From Croceicoccus marinus (GTDB lineage Bacteria > Pseudomonadota > Alphaproteobacteria > Sphingomonadales > Sphingomonadaceae): a stretch of DNA of 64,000 nt. Below are positions 1-8,510 of the stretch, in pieces. Numbering within the stretch: the first letter of the stretch is position 1; every line of letters begins with the position of its first letter. A program made the position numbers and the translations under genes. A model generated the notes under the pieces. That model searched no databases. It saw nothing but the letters and a program-made list of their open reading frames with translations, and was not told the DNA's origin. Location of the stretch: NCBI RefSeq assembly GCF_001661675.2, contig NZ_CP019602.1, forward strand, positions 955,501-1,019,500. The letters run 5' to 3'.

Positions 1-1
1 G

Positions 2-685
2 GGGCTGACCTGCACCCACGCCAACGTGACCGAAAAGGGCGAGTATCGCGCGGCTTGCGCCAAGCACGGCATCGTCTTCGTCGCGCCCGACACCTCTCCG
101 CGCGGTGAAGACGTGCCTGATGATGAAGCCTATGATTTCGGCAAGGGCGCGGCTTTCTACGTCGATGCCACGCAGGAGCCGTGGTCTGCGCATTACCGGA
201 TGCGCAGCTATGTCGAGCACGAGCTTCCCGCGCTGATCCAGTCCCGCTTTCCGGTCGACATGGCGCGGCAGGGCATCACCGGCCATTCGATGGGCGGCCA
301 CGGCGCGCTCACCATCTCGCTGCGCAATCCGGGGCGTTATCGTTCGACCAGCGCGTTCGCGCCGATCGCCAGCCCGCTGAACTGCCCGTGGGGAGAGAAG
401 GCGCTGAGCGGCTATATCGGCGCGGACAGGGCCGAATGGCGGCAGTACGACGCCTGCGCCCTGATAGAGGACGGCGCGCGCCTGCCCGACCTGCTTGTCG
501 ATCAGGGGACGGGCGACAATTTCCTCGAGGACCAGCTGAAGACGCATCTGCTGCAGCAGGCTGTCGACGCCGCCGGGATGACAGCGCAGATCCGGATGCA
601 GCCGGGCTACGACCATTCCTATTACTTCATCTCGACCTTCATGGCCGACCATGTCGCGTGGCATGCCAACAGGCTGAAGCGCTGA
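2..685 (+). CDS. fghA: S-formylglutathione hydrolase, 5'-truncated by window edge
   Basis: Esterase of the alpha/beta-hydrolase fold that hydrolyses S-formylglutathione to formate and glutathione, the last step of glutathione-dependent formaldehyde detoxification in the cytosol. The frame is open to the first base and reads GLTCTHANVTEKGEYR, the conserved family segment before the oxyanion-hole region, so the true start lies left of the window and about 50 residues are missing. The nucleophile elbow GHSMGGHGA carries the catalytic Ser; the Asp is probably in DQGTGDNFLEDQ and the His in GYDHSYYFI. The partner formaldehyde dehydrogenase gene would be expected further left but is not visible. 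Confidence 0.93.
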   Translation, partial: GLTCTHANVTEKGEYRAACAKHGIVFVAPDTSPRGEDVPDDEAYDFGKGAAFYVDATQEPWSAHYRMRSYVEHELPALIQSRFPVDMARQGITGHSMGGHGALTISLRNPGRYRSTSAFAPIASPLNCPWGEKALSGYIGADRAEWRQYDACALIEDGARLPDLLVDQGTGDNFLEDQLKTHLLQQAVDAAGMTAQIRMQPGYDHSYYFISTFMADHVAWHANRLKR

Positions 686-874
686 CGGCCCGTTTGCCGT
701 TTTCGAAAAGCTGATGCGGTTCGCCGCACCGACCCCTCAAACTATCCTATATGGGTAGGGGTTTTAACTCGAACTTTACCCTTTTGACCCATTCCATGAC
801 CTGCGCACCGGGCGGTCATGGGATCCCGTCCGGCGCGATTTGGCACTTAATCGCACTTGCGAGGGACGGGGTTC

Positions 875-2845
875 ATGGTGAACGGTCGAGGGATGTTTTT
901 GCTTGCGAGTACGGCGCTGGTCTGTCTGACCGGCTGCGGAGGTGGAGAAGCGGGTACGGAAAGCGTGGCATCCGTCCCGACGACAGTGATGCCTGTGGCC
1001 AAGCCGGCGCCGAAGCCGACCCCCACGCCCAAACCTTCGCCGAGCCCGGCTCCGGCGCCGGCGCCTTCGCCGACACCCAGCCCGGCTCCGGCCCCCGCGC
1101 CGACTCCTTCGCCGACGCCGGCTCCGGCCCCCGCGCCCAGCCCGTCGCCGACGCCCAGCCCTACTCCGGCTCCGACGCCTGCTCCAACGCCGACGCCCAC
1201 TCCGACACCGACGCCGACGCCTACGCCGTCCAGCGCGCCGCCGGGCACGATGATGATGGGGGCCGCCACGCATCTCAGCCAGGGCTGGGGGCTTCACACG
1301 CTCGACCGCGCCGACGACATATCGGTCGACCTGCTGCGTGACGGGCAGGAATGGGACCAGGTCGAACTGTCCAAGGGCACGCTCGACTTCTCGGGAGGCA
1401 CCGCGCAAAAGCTTGAGGCTGCGTGCAAGCGCGGCAAGAAGCTGCTGCTGGTCGAGATTCCGGTCAACCCGCACTATGACGGCGGAAAGTTCGTCTATTC
1501 CCCCGACGCACGCGCCGCTTTCGCCAAATATCTGCGCGCCGTGGCCGACCGCTACGGCAATTGCATCGCCGGGTTCGAGATCGGGAACGAGATCAATGGC
1601 GGCGGCAACCTCGGCCTGAAATACCCTGACGGCTACGACCTCGAAGACACCTATATCGCGCTGTTGAAGGACATTCAGACGGCGATGGGGTCCAGCCATC
1701 CGGACATCAAGATCATCGGCGGTTCGACCAACATGATCGGCACCGGCTATCTCGAACGCTTCTTCAAGGCGGGGATGCTGAACTATATCGATGGCGTCGC
1801 GGTCCACCCCTACAACGGCTATGCCTATAGCCTGCCGATGGAGATCGCCGCGCTGAAGAAGGCGATGCGCGACAACGGCAAGGAGGTCGAGATCTGGATG
1901 TCGGAGTTCGCTCACGACCATCCCGACCAGAAGCTTGCGGCATCGGAAGGCATCAAGTCCATCACGCTGATGGCGGCGAACGGCGTGGACGCGGCCGTGT
2001 GGTACGCCCTGTACGAGGAAACATGGTTCCCCAACCTTGGCCTGTGGGACGGCACGACGATCAAACAGCAGGGACGGGCGGTTCGCCTTGCCGCCAGCAA
2101 GCTGCTGCGGCACGGCAATCCGATTAAGCTGAACACCGGCGATCCGGGCCTGTTCGCCTATCGCTTCGGCCAGGGCGCGACCATCGTGTGGGGCACCCCG
2201 CGCAAGATCAGGGTCGAAGGCGCGACCGAAGCCTATGACGCCTATGGCAACCGCCTGTCCTCGACCAGCGAGATGCAGGTGTCCGAGGTGCCGGTGATCT
2301 TCATCGGCGGCAATGTCGACAATCCGGGCACCAGCTACGTGCTGGCCGATACGCTGCTGCAATATGGCACGGGCGTCTGGAAATATTTCGCTCGCAGCCG
2401 CGATGGCGGGATGGATCCTCTGACCTACAAGACCCAGTGGTACGGCAGCGACCTACGCAGTGCATGGGATGCGGTGCTGGCCCTGGGACCTGAGGGCGGC
2501 CTTCCCGCGCGCGACGCCAACGACCCGCTGCGCGCCCTGTGGCAGTGGGAATCGGACAAGGCCCGGTCGGTGACGGTCAAGGCCTGCTTCCACAAGCGGC
2601 AGGAGGGCGGCGACGGTATCGACGTCATGATCGATCGCAACGGCAAGCCCTTGGCGACGCAGATCCTTACGAGCGGGCAGACGGTGATCAGCGCCGATAT
2701 CGACCTTGCCGCGGGCGACAAGATCGCGGTCTCGGTCGGGCCGAACCAGACCTGGGGTCATGATGTGTTCGGCATGCGCGCCAAGGTATTCAAGCGAGGC
2801 AGCGCCGGCACGGTCGACTGTCCCAGCTGGCGCAAGGTGGGCTGA
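875..2845 (+). CDS. lipoprotein glycoside hydrolase (clan GH-A, GH39/PslG-like) on a Pro-rich stalk
   Basis: Predicted outer-membrane or periplasmic lipoprotein: a short signal peptide ends in the lipobox LTGC (Cys21). Residues about 45-120 are an almost pure Pro/Ala/Ser/Thr tandem linker. A TIM-barrel hydrolase follows. [10 protein letters not shown] places a likely acid/base Glu at about 239 and WMSEFAHD a likely nucleophile Glu at about 344, the spacing expected in clan [12 protein letters not shown] also recalls GH39/PslG-type enzymes that trim exopolysaccharide. A C-terminal beta-rich domain of about 150 residues (from about 500) may bind carbohydrate. The ATG at 875 follows a purine-rich GAGGGACGGGG; a TTG at 857 is in frame but less likely. 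Substrate unknown. A strong terminator follows directly. Confidence 0.72.
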   Translation: MVNGRGMFLLASTALVCLTGCGGGEAGTESVASVPTTVMPVAKPAPKPTPTPKPSPSPAPAPAPSPTPSPAPAPAPTPSPTPAPAPAPSPSPTPSPTPAPTPAPTPTPTPTPTPTPTPSSAPPGTMMMGAATHLSQGWGLHTLDRADDISVDLLRDGQEWDQVELSKGTLDFSGGTAQKLEAACKRGKKLLLVEIPVNPHYDGGKFVYSPDARAAFAKYLRAVADRYGNCIAGFEIGNEINGGGNLGLKYPDGYDLEDTYIALLKDIQTAMGSSHPDIKIIGGSTNMIGTGYLERFFKAGMLNYIDGVAVHPYNGYAYSLPMEIAALKKAMRDNGKEVEIWMSEFAHDHPDQKLAASEGIKSITLMAANGVDAAVWYALYEETWFPNLGLWDGTTIKQQGRAVRLAASKLLRHGNPIKLNTGDPGLFAYRFGQGATIVWGTPRKIRVEGATEAYDAYGNRLSSTSEMQVSEVPVIFIGGNVDNPGTSYVLADTLLQYGTGVWKYFARSRDGGMDPLTYKTQWYGSDLRSAWDAVLALGPEGGLPARDANDPLRALWQWESDKARSVTVKACFHKRQEGGDGIDVMIDRNGKPLATQILTSGQTVISADIDLAAGDKIAVSVGPNQTWGHDVFGMRAKVFKRGSAGTVDCPSWRKVG

Positions 2846-2853
2846 TAGAGAAA

Positions 2854-2889
2854 GGGGGCCGGTCGCCTTGCGCGACCGGCCCCCTTTTT
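2854..2889. terminator. Rho-independent terminator between convergent genes
   Basis: Perfect 13-bp stem (2854-2866 with 2872-2884), 5-nt loop and five T on the plus strand. It lies 8 bp after the glycoside hydrolase stop. On the minus strand the same hairpin is followed by TTTCTC, so it may also end putA transcripts. Confidence 0.9.
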
Positions 2890-2907
2890 ACCTCTTATTT
2901 CCGAACG

Positions 2908-5900
2908 TTACTCCAGCGTCATCAGGCTGGCATTACCGCCCGCCGCGGTCGTATCGACCGAGATCGAGACTTCCTCCAGCAGCCAGTGCAGGCAATAGGC
3001 CGGAACGTCCGAAGCACAGGTCTCCTCGGTTGCCGACTGGGTCAGGACCAGCGGCCCGTCGCGCTCGGCAAATTCGGCCAGCGCCGCGCCGACGTCGTCG
3101 GCATTGCCTTCGACCAGCGCGCCCGCGATCATCTGGTGGCCCAGCGTCTCGACCCGACCATGCAGTTCGGGCGGCAATTCGGCGGCCCAGTCCATGTTCT
3201 CCAGCACCGCGACATTGCCGGTGGCCAGCACAGCGGACAGCTGCTGCTGGAACCCCGCCCTGGTCTTGGGGCGGATCAGGATATGGCCGCGCTTGCGCAG
3301 TTCGTATGTGTTGCGCTCGCCCACCGGACCCGGGAGCACTTCGCGATAGCCCAGGCCGCCTTGATCGGCATAGGCCCGCGCGGCGTCCGATGCCGCGATC
3401 TCGCCGCGCATGCGCAGCCACTGCGCGAACTGGTGCACCGCCGGATCGGAGAGCGCCAGCGGCAGGGCAGGGGGCTGCGAGACGAGGCGGCCCAGATAGA
3501 GCGGCCCGCCCGCTTTCGGTCCGGTGCCCGACAGGCGATGTCCGCCGAACGGCTGGCTGCCCACGATCGCACCGATCTGGTTGCGGTTGATATAGATGTT
3601 CCCCGCCTCGATCACGCGGGCCACCTGGTCGACCGTCCCGTCCAGCCGCGTATGCAGGCCGAAGGTCAGGCCATAGCCCGACATGTTGATCTCGTGCACC
3701 AGCGGCACGAGGTCGTGGCGCGAGAAGCGCGTGACATGCAGGACCGGGCCGAACACCTCGCGGGTCAGCTCGGTGGTGGACTCCAGCTCGATGATGGCCG
3801 GGGCGACGAAGCTGCCATGCTCCGCCTCTGGCGGCAGTTTCAGACGCGTGACCTTGTGGCCGGCGGCTTCCATCTCGGCGATGTGCTTCTCGATGCCTTC
3901 CAGCGCTTCCTCGGTGATGACCGGGCCGATGTCCTTCGACAGCTGCGTGGTCGATCCGATCGACAATTGCGCCAGCGCACCCTTAAGCAGGCCCAGCGTA
4001 CGGTCGTACACGTCGTCCTGGATGCACAGCAGGCGCAGCGCCGAACAGCGCTGTCCCGCGCTGTCGAAGGCGCTGGCGATCACGTCGCGCACCACCTGCT
4101 CGGCCAGCGCGGAGGAATCGACGATCATCGCGTTGATACCGCCGGTTTCCGCGATCAGCGGAATCGGCTTGCCGGCGGGCGACAGGCGCTTCGACAGCTG
4201 CTTCTGGATCAGCTGCGCGACCTGCGTCGATCCGGTGAACATCACGCCCTGCACCTTGTCCGATGCGACCAGCGCCGCACCGACCTCGCCCGGGCCCGGC
4301 ACTAGCCGCAGCGCATGGTCGGGGACGCCCGCCTCGTGCAGGATGCGAACCGCTTCGGCAGCGACCAGCGGTGTTTCCTCGGCCGGCTTGGCCAGCACCG
4401 AATTGCCGCCGACCAGCGCCGCGGCGACCTGACCGGTGAAAATGGCGAGCGGGAAGTTCCACGGGCTGATGCAGCAGATCGTGCCCAGCGGCTCCTGCTC
4501 GTGCCCGAAAGTCTCGACCGCGCGATTGGCGTAATAGCGCAGGAAGTCGATGGCCTCGCGCACCTCGGCGATGGCGTTGGGCACGCTTTTGCCCGCCTCG
4601 CGGATGGTCAGGCCGATCAGCACGCCCATCTGCGCCTGCATGGTGTCGGCGGCGCGGTGCAGCGCCGATGCGCGCCGGCTGACCGGCACCTCGTCCCAAT
4701 GCGACGCGGCGACCTTGTCGATGATGCCGGCTACGTCTTCGGGCGACAGGTCGTGGCTGACGCCGACGATGTCACGCCGGTCGGCGGGATTGGTCACGTC
4801 GCGCGGCGTGCCACTGCCGGGTTCGCCCGCGACCCATTCGCGCTGCGCGCTTTCCTTCAGGTCGGCGGTCAGCTCGGCCAGCCGGTCCTCGTTCGACAGG
4901 TCGATGCCTGCCGAATTCAGCCGCATCGGGAAGATACCCAGCGGCAGCGAGATCTGCGGGTGCATGCTGCCGGGACGATCCATCTCCGCAACCTGGCGGG
5001 CGGGATCGGCGATGAGATCCTCGATCTCGACATCGGGGTTCGAGATGCGGTTGAGGAACGAGCTGTTCGCCCCGTTCTCAAGCAGGCGGCGCACCAGATA
5101 GGCGAGCAGCGTTTCATGCGTGCCGACCGGCGCATAGATGCGGCAGGGCCGGTTCAGCTTCTTCTTCGGCACGACCTCGTCGTACAGCTCCTCGCCCATG
5201 CCGTGCAGGCACTGGAATTCCCAATCGCCCGGCTCGAACGCTTCGCCCTTTATCTCGTCGGCGAGGTGAAAGATCGTCGCCAGGGTCTGCGCGTTATGTG
5301 TCGCGAACTGCGCAAAGATATGCTCGCGCGCGTTCAGCAACTGGCGGGCACAGGCGATATAGGACAGGTCGGTGTGAAGCTTGCGGGTATAGACCGGGAA
5401 GTCGGGCAGCCCTTCAAGCTGCGCGCGCTTGATCTCGGCATCCCAATAGGCGCCCTTGACCAGCCGCACGGGAATGCGGCGGTCGGAACGCTTGGCCAGG
5501 TCGATCAGCCAGTCGAGAACCTGCGGACAGCGCTTGCCATAGGCCTGGATCACGCAGCCAAGGCCGTTCCAGCCCGCCAGTTCGTGCGCCATGGCCAGCT
5601 CCTCGATGATGTCGAGCGAGAGTTCCAGCCGATCGGCTTCCTCGGCATCGATGTTGAAACCGATGCCGTATGACTTCGCCAGCACCGCCAGCGCGCGCAC
5701 GCGGGGCAGCAGTTCCTTCATCACCCGGTCCGCCTGCGCGCGCTGATAGCGCGGATGCAGGGCCGAAAGCTTGACCGAAATGCCGGGGGCGGCATGGACC
5801 GGCTTGCCGTCGGCGCGGCGGCCGATGGCGTGGATCGCCTTTTCATAGGCAGCGTAATAGGCAGCGGCATCGTTCAGATCGACGGCAGCCTCGCCCAGCA

Positions 5901-6546
5901 TGTCATAGCTATAGGTAAAGCCGCGCGATTCCGGGCCCTTGGCGTGCCTGATCGCTTCGTCGATCGTCTCGCCCGCGACGAAATGCTCGCCCATGAATTC
6001 CATGGCTAGGCGGACCCCCGAACGGATCACCGGCTCGCCCGCGCGGCCGATCAGGCGCTTGAGCGCGGCGGCAAGGCCGAATTCGTCGGTCCGCTCGGTC
6101 AGCTCGCCGGTGACGACGAGGCCCCAGGTGGCGGCATTGACGAACAGCGAATGATCGGGCGCCAGATGCGAACGCCAGTTTCCGCGCGCGATCTTGTCGC
6201 GCACCAGCGCGTCGCGCGTGCCGGCATCGGGAATGCGCAGCAGCGCCTCGGCCAGGCACATCAGCGCCACGCCCTCTTCGCTCGACAGCGAATATTCCTG
6301 CATCAGCCCTTCGACGCCCCAGCCGTCCTGCTTCTTGCGGACCTTGGTGACCAGGTCGCGGGCAGTTTTCTCGATCGGCACGCGCAGGTGCGGCGGCATT
6401 TCGGCGCGCGGCAACAGGTCGGCGATGCATTGCTGTTCGGGCCGGCGATAGGCATTGGTAATCGCCTGGCGCAGCGGCGTCGCTTCGCGGATCGGGGGTG
6501 CGAAACGGGCAAACGGGTCGTTCCAGTCGGCAGTCCTGTCGAGCAT
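2908..6546 (-). CDS. putA: bifunctional proline dehydrogenase / L-glutamate-gamma-semialdehyde dehydrogenase
   Basis: Oxidises proline to glutamate in two steps, passing electrons to the quinone pool through FAD and then to NAD. The predicted protein of 1212 residues has an N-terminal regulatory/arm region, a proline dehydrogenase barrel (DAEEADRLELSL, VKGAYWDAEI, ATHNAQTLA) and an aldehyde dehydrogenase domain with the catalytic Cys near residue 834 in SAGQRCSALR and the conserved Glu in IAETGG. The C-terminal tail after the ALDH domain is as expected for long-type PutA. The start at 6546 has an AAAGGA Shine-Dalgarno 6 bases upstream; an in-frame upstream start at 6615 lacks one. No N-terminal ribbon-helix-helix DNA-binding domain is evident, so it is probably not self-repressing. 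It is divergent from proC. Confidence 0.97.
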   Translation of the reverse strand: MLDRTADWNDPFARFAPPIREATPLRQAITNAYRRPEQQCIADLLPRAEMPPHLRVPIEKTARDLVTKVRKKQDGWGVEGLMQEYSLSSEEGVALMCLAEALLRIPDAGTRDALVRDKIARGNWRSHLAPDHSLFVNAATWGLVVTGELTERTDEFGLAAALKRLIGRAGEPVIRSGVRLAMEFMGEHFVAGETIDEAIRHAKGPESRGFTYSYDMLGEAAVDLNDAAAYYAAYEKAIHAIGRRADGKPVHAAPGISVKLSALHPRYQRAQADRVMKELLPRVRALAVLAKSYGIGFNIDAEEADRLELSLDIIEELAMAHELAGWNGLGCVIQAYGKRCPQVLDWLIDLAKRSDRRIPVRLVKGAYWDAEIKRAQLEGLPDFPVYTRKLHTDLSYIACARQLLNAREHIFAQFATHNAQTLATIFHLADEIKGEAFEPGDWEFQCLHGMGEELYDEVVPKKKLNRPCRIYAPVGTHETLLAYLVRRLLENGANSSFLNRISNPDVEIEDLIADPARQVAEMDRPGSMHPQISLPLGIFPMRLNSAGIDLSNEDRLAELTADLKESAQREWVAGEPGSGTPRDVTNPADRRDIVGVSHDLSPEDVAGIIDKVAASHWDEVPVSRRASALHRAADTMQAQMGVLIGLTIREAGKSVPNAIAEVREAIDFLRYYANRAVETFGHEQEPLGTICCISPWNFPLAIFTGQVAAALVGGNSVLAKPAEETPLVAAEAVRILHEAGVPDHALRLVPGPGEVGAALVASDKVQGVMFTGSTQVAQLIQKQLSKRLSPAGKPIPLIAETGGINAMIVDSSALAEQVVRDVIASAFDSAGQRCSALRLLCIQDDVYDRTLGLLKGALAQLSIGSTTQLSKDIGPVITEEALEGIEKHIAEMEAAGHKVTRLKLPPEAEHGSFVAPAIIELESTTELTREVFGPVLHVTRFSRHDLVPLVHEINMSGYGLTFGLHTRLDGTVDQVARVIEAGNIYINRNQIGAIVGSQPFGGHRLSGTGPKAGGPLYLGRLVSQPPALPLALSDPAVHQFAQWLRMRGEIAASDAARAYADQGGLGYREVLPGPVGERNTYELRKRGHILIRPKTRAGFQQQLSAVLATGNVAVLENMDWAAELPPELHGRVETLGHQMIAGALVEGNADDVGAALAEFAERDGPLVLTQSATEETCASDVPAYCLHWLLEEVSISVDTTAAGGNASLMTLE

Positions 6547-6695
6547 GGAGTCCTTTCGGCTGGTTGGACGTTTGATCGCCTGATCGGCGATTTTCCGTCT
6601 GCTTCGGGTGGCCAAATCATTTCTTTATGTTAGCTGCAACCGCTCCCGGCGGACTTCGATCCGAAAAGACAGACACTCGACCCGAAAGAGGAACT

Positions 6696-7550
6696 ATGAG
6701 CACGGATATTTCGAGCCAGAGTCAGAACACGCAACCGGACGGGCGGGTTCTTCTCGTCGGATGCGGTAATATGGGTTTCGCCATGCTGAAAGGCTGGATC
6801 GAACAGGGCACCCCTGCGAATCGCATCGACGTCGTCGAACCGAATGACGATTTGCGCCAGCGCGCAGCGGGCACCGGCGCCAGCGTGCATGCCGACGTGG
6901 CCGACATCATTGATGGCGAGGCGCCCGCCATGGCGATCATCGCGGTCAAGCCGCAAATGATGGCCAGGGTGCTGGCCGCCTACAAGCCGTTCGCGGCCGC
7001 CGGCACGACCTTCGTCTCGGTCGCGGCGGGCACGCTGCTGGGCACGATCGAGGGTGCGCTGGGGCAGGGCAGCGCGGTCATCCGCTGCATGCCCAACACG
7101 CCCGCCGCGGTGGGCAAGGGCATGATGGTGTGCTGCGCCAACGAAGCGGTGACCGACAAGGCGCGCGCGGTGTGCGAGACGCTGCTCTCCTCCAGCGGCA
7201 GCGTCGCCTTTGTCGAGGAAGAGCGCCTGATGGACGCGGTGACCGGGGTCTCGGGCTCCGGTCCCGCCTATGTGTTCCATTTCATCGAGGCGATGGCCGA
7301 GGCGGGCGTGAAGTCTGGCCTGCCCGAGGAACTGTCGAAGGAGCTGGCGATCCAGACCGTCTATGGCGCGGCAGCCTATGCGCGCTCGTCAGACGAGGAT
7401 CCGGGCCAGCTTCGCAGCAATGTCACCAGCCCCAACGGCACCACCGCGGCGGCGCTCGACGTGCTGATGGGCACGGGCCGCCTGCGCGAACTGGTGGCCG
7501 AGGCGGTGGAAGCGGCCGCCGAACGCTCGCGCGAATTGTCGCGGGACTAG
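6696..7550 (+). CDS. proC: pyrroline-5-carboxylate reductase
   Basis: Reduces 1-pyrroline-5-carboxylate to proline with NAD(P)H, the last step of proline synthesis. The 284-residue product has an N-terminal Rossmann fold (VLLVGCGNMGFAML), the middle IRCMPNTPA motif and the C-terminal signature VSGSGPAYVF with LRSNVTSPNGTT, which lines the active site. The ATG at 6696 follows GAAAGAGGAACT; the frame is open upstream but has no better start. It is divergent from putA across a 149-bp spacer that must hold both promoters, so proline synthesis and breakdown share one control region. Confidence 0.97.
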   Translation: MSTDISSQSQNTQPDGRVLLVGCGNMGFAMLKGWIEQGTPANRIDVVEPNDDLRQRAAGTGASVHADVADIIDGEAPAMAIIAVKPQMMARVLAAYKPFAAAGTTFVSVAAGTLLGTIEGALGQGSAVIRCMPNTPAAVGKGMMVCCANEAVTDKARAVCETLLSSSGSVAFVEEERLMDAVTGVSGSGPAYVFHFIEAMAEAGVKSGLPEELSKELAIQTVYGAAAYARSSDEDPGQLRSNVTSPNGTTAAALDVLMGTGRLRELVAEAVEAAAERSRELSRD

Positions 7551-7574
7551 GACAATGGAGATGCGCGGGGCGGA

Positions 7575-8510
7575 TCAGTCCACCCTGCGCACATCCACCG
7601 CATAGCTGAGGTTCTGGACGGTCGATCCGACGAAGACGCCGTCGATGGGCGAGACATCGCCGAAGTCGCGTCCCATGCCAACCGTGACATGGTCGCTGTC
7701 GGTCAGCCGGTCGTTGGTGGGATCGAACGTCACCCAGCCATCGTCTCCGCACCACACGGCGACCCAGGCATGCATCGCATCGGCGCCGACGAGCTTCTGC
7801 TGTCCCGGGGGCGGGCGGGTGTTGAGATAGCCCGACATATAGGCCGCGGGGATCGAATGCGCGCGCAGCGCCGAGATCATCACATGGCTCTGGTCCTGGC
7901 ACACGCCGCGCCCGGCGGCGAAAGCCTCGTGCGGGGGGGTGCGGCTGGTCGAACTGCCGGATTCGTATGCGATCTTCTCATGCACTGCATGGGTCAGCTC
8001 GTGCGCCGCCTCGACGATCGAGCGTTCGGGCGACAGCATCGGCGCGGCCCAGTCGGCGATCGCCTGGTCCAGCCCCGCGATGCGCGATGCGAACAGATAG
8101 GGCGCGGGCGACCGGATCGACAGATCGCGCGACGCGGCGGCCATCTCGCGCACATCCAGTATGCTCATCGTCGTGGTGGGCGGCGGCGGCGGGGTGATCG
8201 TCATGGTAAAGCTGCTGGCCACCGACAATTCGGTCAGCGGCTGCTCGAACTGAATGCGCGTGGTGTTGATCAGATAGGGCCCGTCCTCATCCACTGCGCT
8301 GGCAGGCTGGGGGTTGAGCACGAGCTGCTGGTCCGAGATGTCCTGCCCCGGCCACGCATAGGGCTTCAGTCGCACATTGAACCGCGCCTGCGCGACCGGC
8401 GTAGCATAGGACAGCTTGGTGCTGTGCTCGACCCGGTAGGTGACCGTCTCTCGCCCGTCCTTCGCGTCCGCATCATTCGTGCCGGTTTCGGTAACGCCTG
8501 TGTCGTTCAT
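7575..8510 (-). CDS. transglutaminase-like protein, third gene of the TG/ATP-grasp operon
   Basis: A 311-residue bacterial transglutaminase-like protein: an N-terminal beta domain (residues 20-130, TYRVEHSTKLSYATPVAQARFNV) and a papain-like core with catalytic Cys in GRGVCQDQSH, His in DAMHAWVAVW and Asp in TFDPTND. No signal peptide is seen, so it is probably cytoplasmic. Its ATG overlaps the stop of the upstream ATP-grasp gene by 4 bases, so translation is likely coupled. Homologous clusters have been predicted to make or modify peptides by amide-bond chemistry, but the product is unknown; it could act as a peptidase or an amide-forming enzyme. Confidence 0.85.
   Translation of the reverse strand: MNDTGVTETGTNDADAKDGRETVTYRVEHSTKLSYATPVAQARFNVRLKPYAWPGQDISDQQLVLNPQPASAVDEDGPYLINTTRIQFEQPLTELSVASSFTMTITPPPPPTTTMSILDVREMAAASRDLSIRSPAPYLFASRIAGLDQAIADWAAPMLSPERSIVEAAHELTHAVHEKIAYESGSSTSRTPPHEAFAAGRGVCQDQSHVMISALRAHSIPAAYMSGYLNTRPPPGQQKLVGADAMHAWVAVWCGDDGWVTFDPTNDRLTDSDHVTVGMGRDFGDVSPIDGVFVGSTVQNLSYAVDVRRVD

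Noticed and set aside
1010..1240. Minisatellite or CRISPR-like repeat
   Set aside because: The repeat is explained by Pro/Ala/Thr codons in an open frame.
847..1269. Gly/Val-repeat protein on the minus strand (VGVGVG pattern)
   Set aside because: It is the antisense reading of the Pro-rich linker of the lipoprotein hydrolase.
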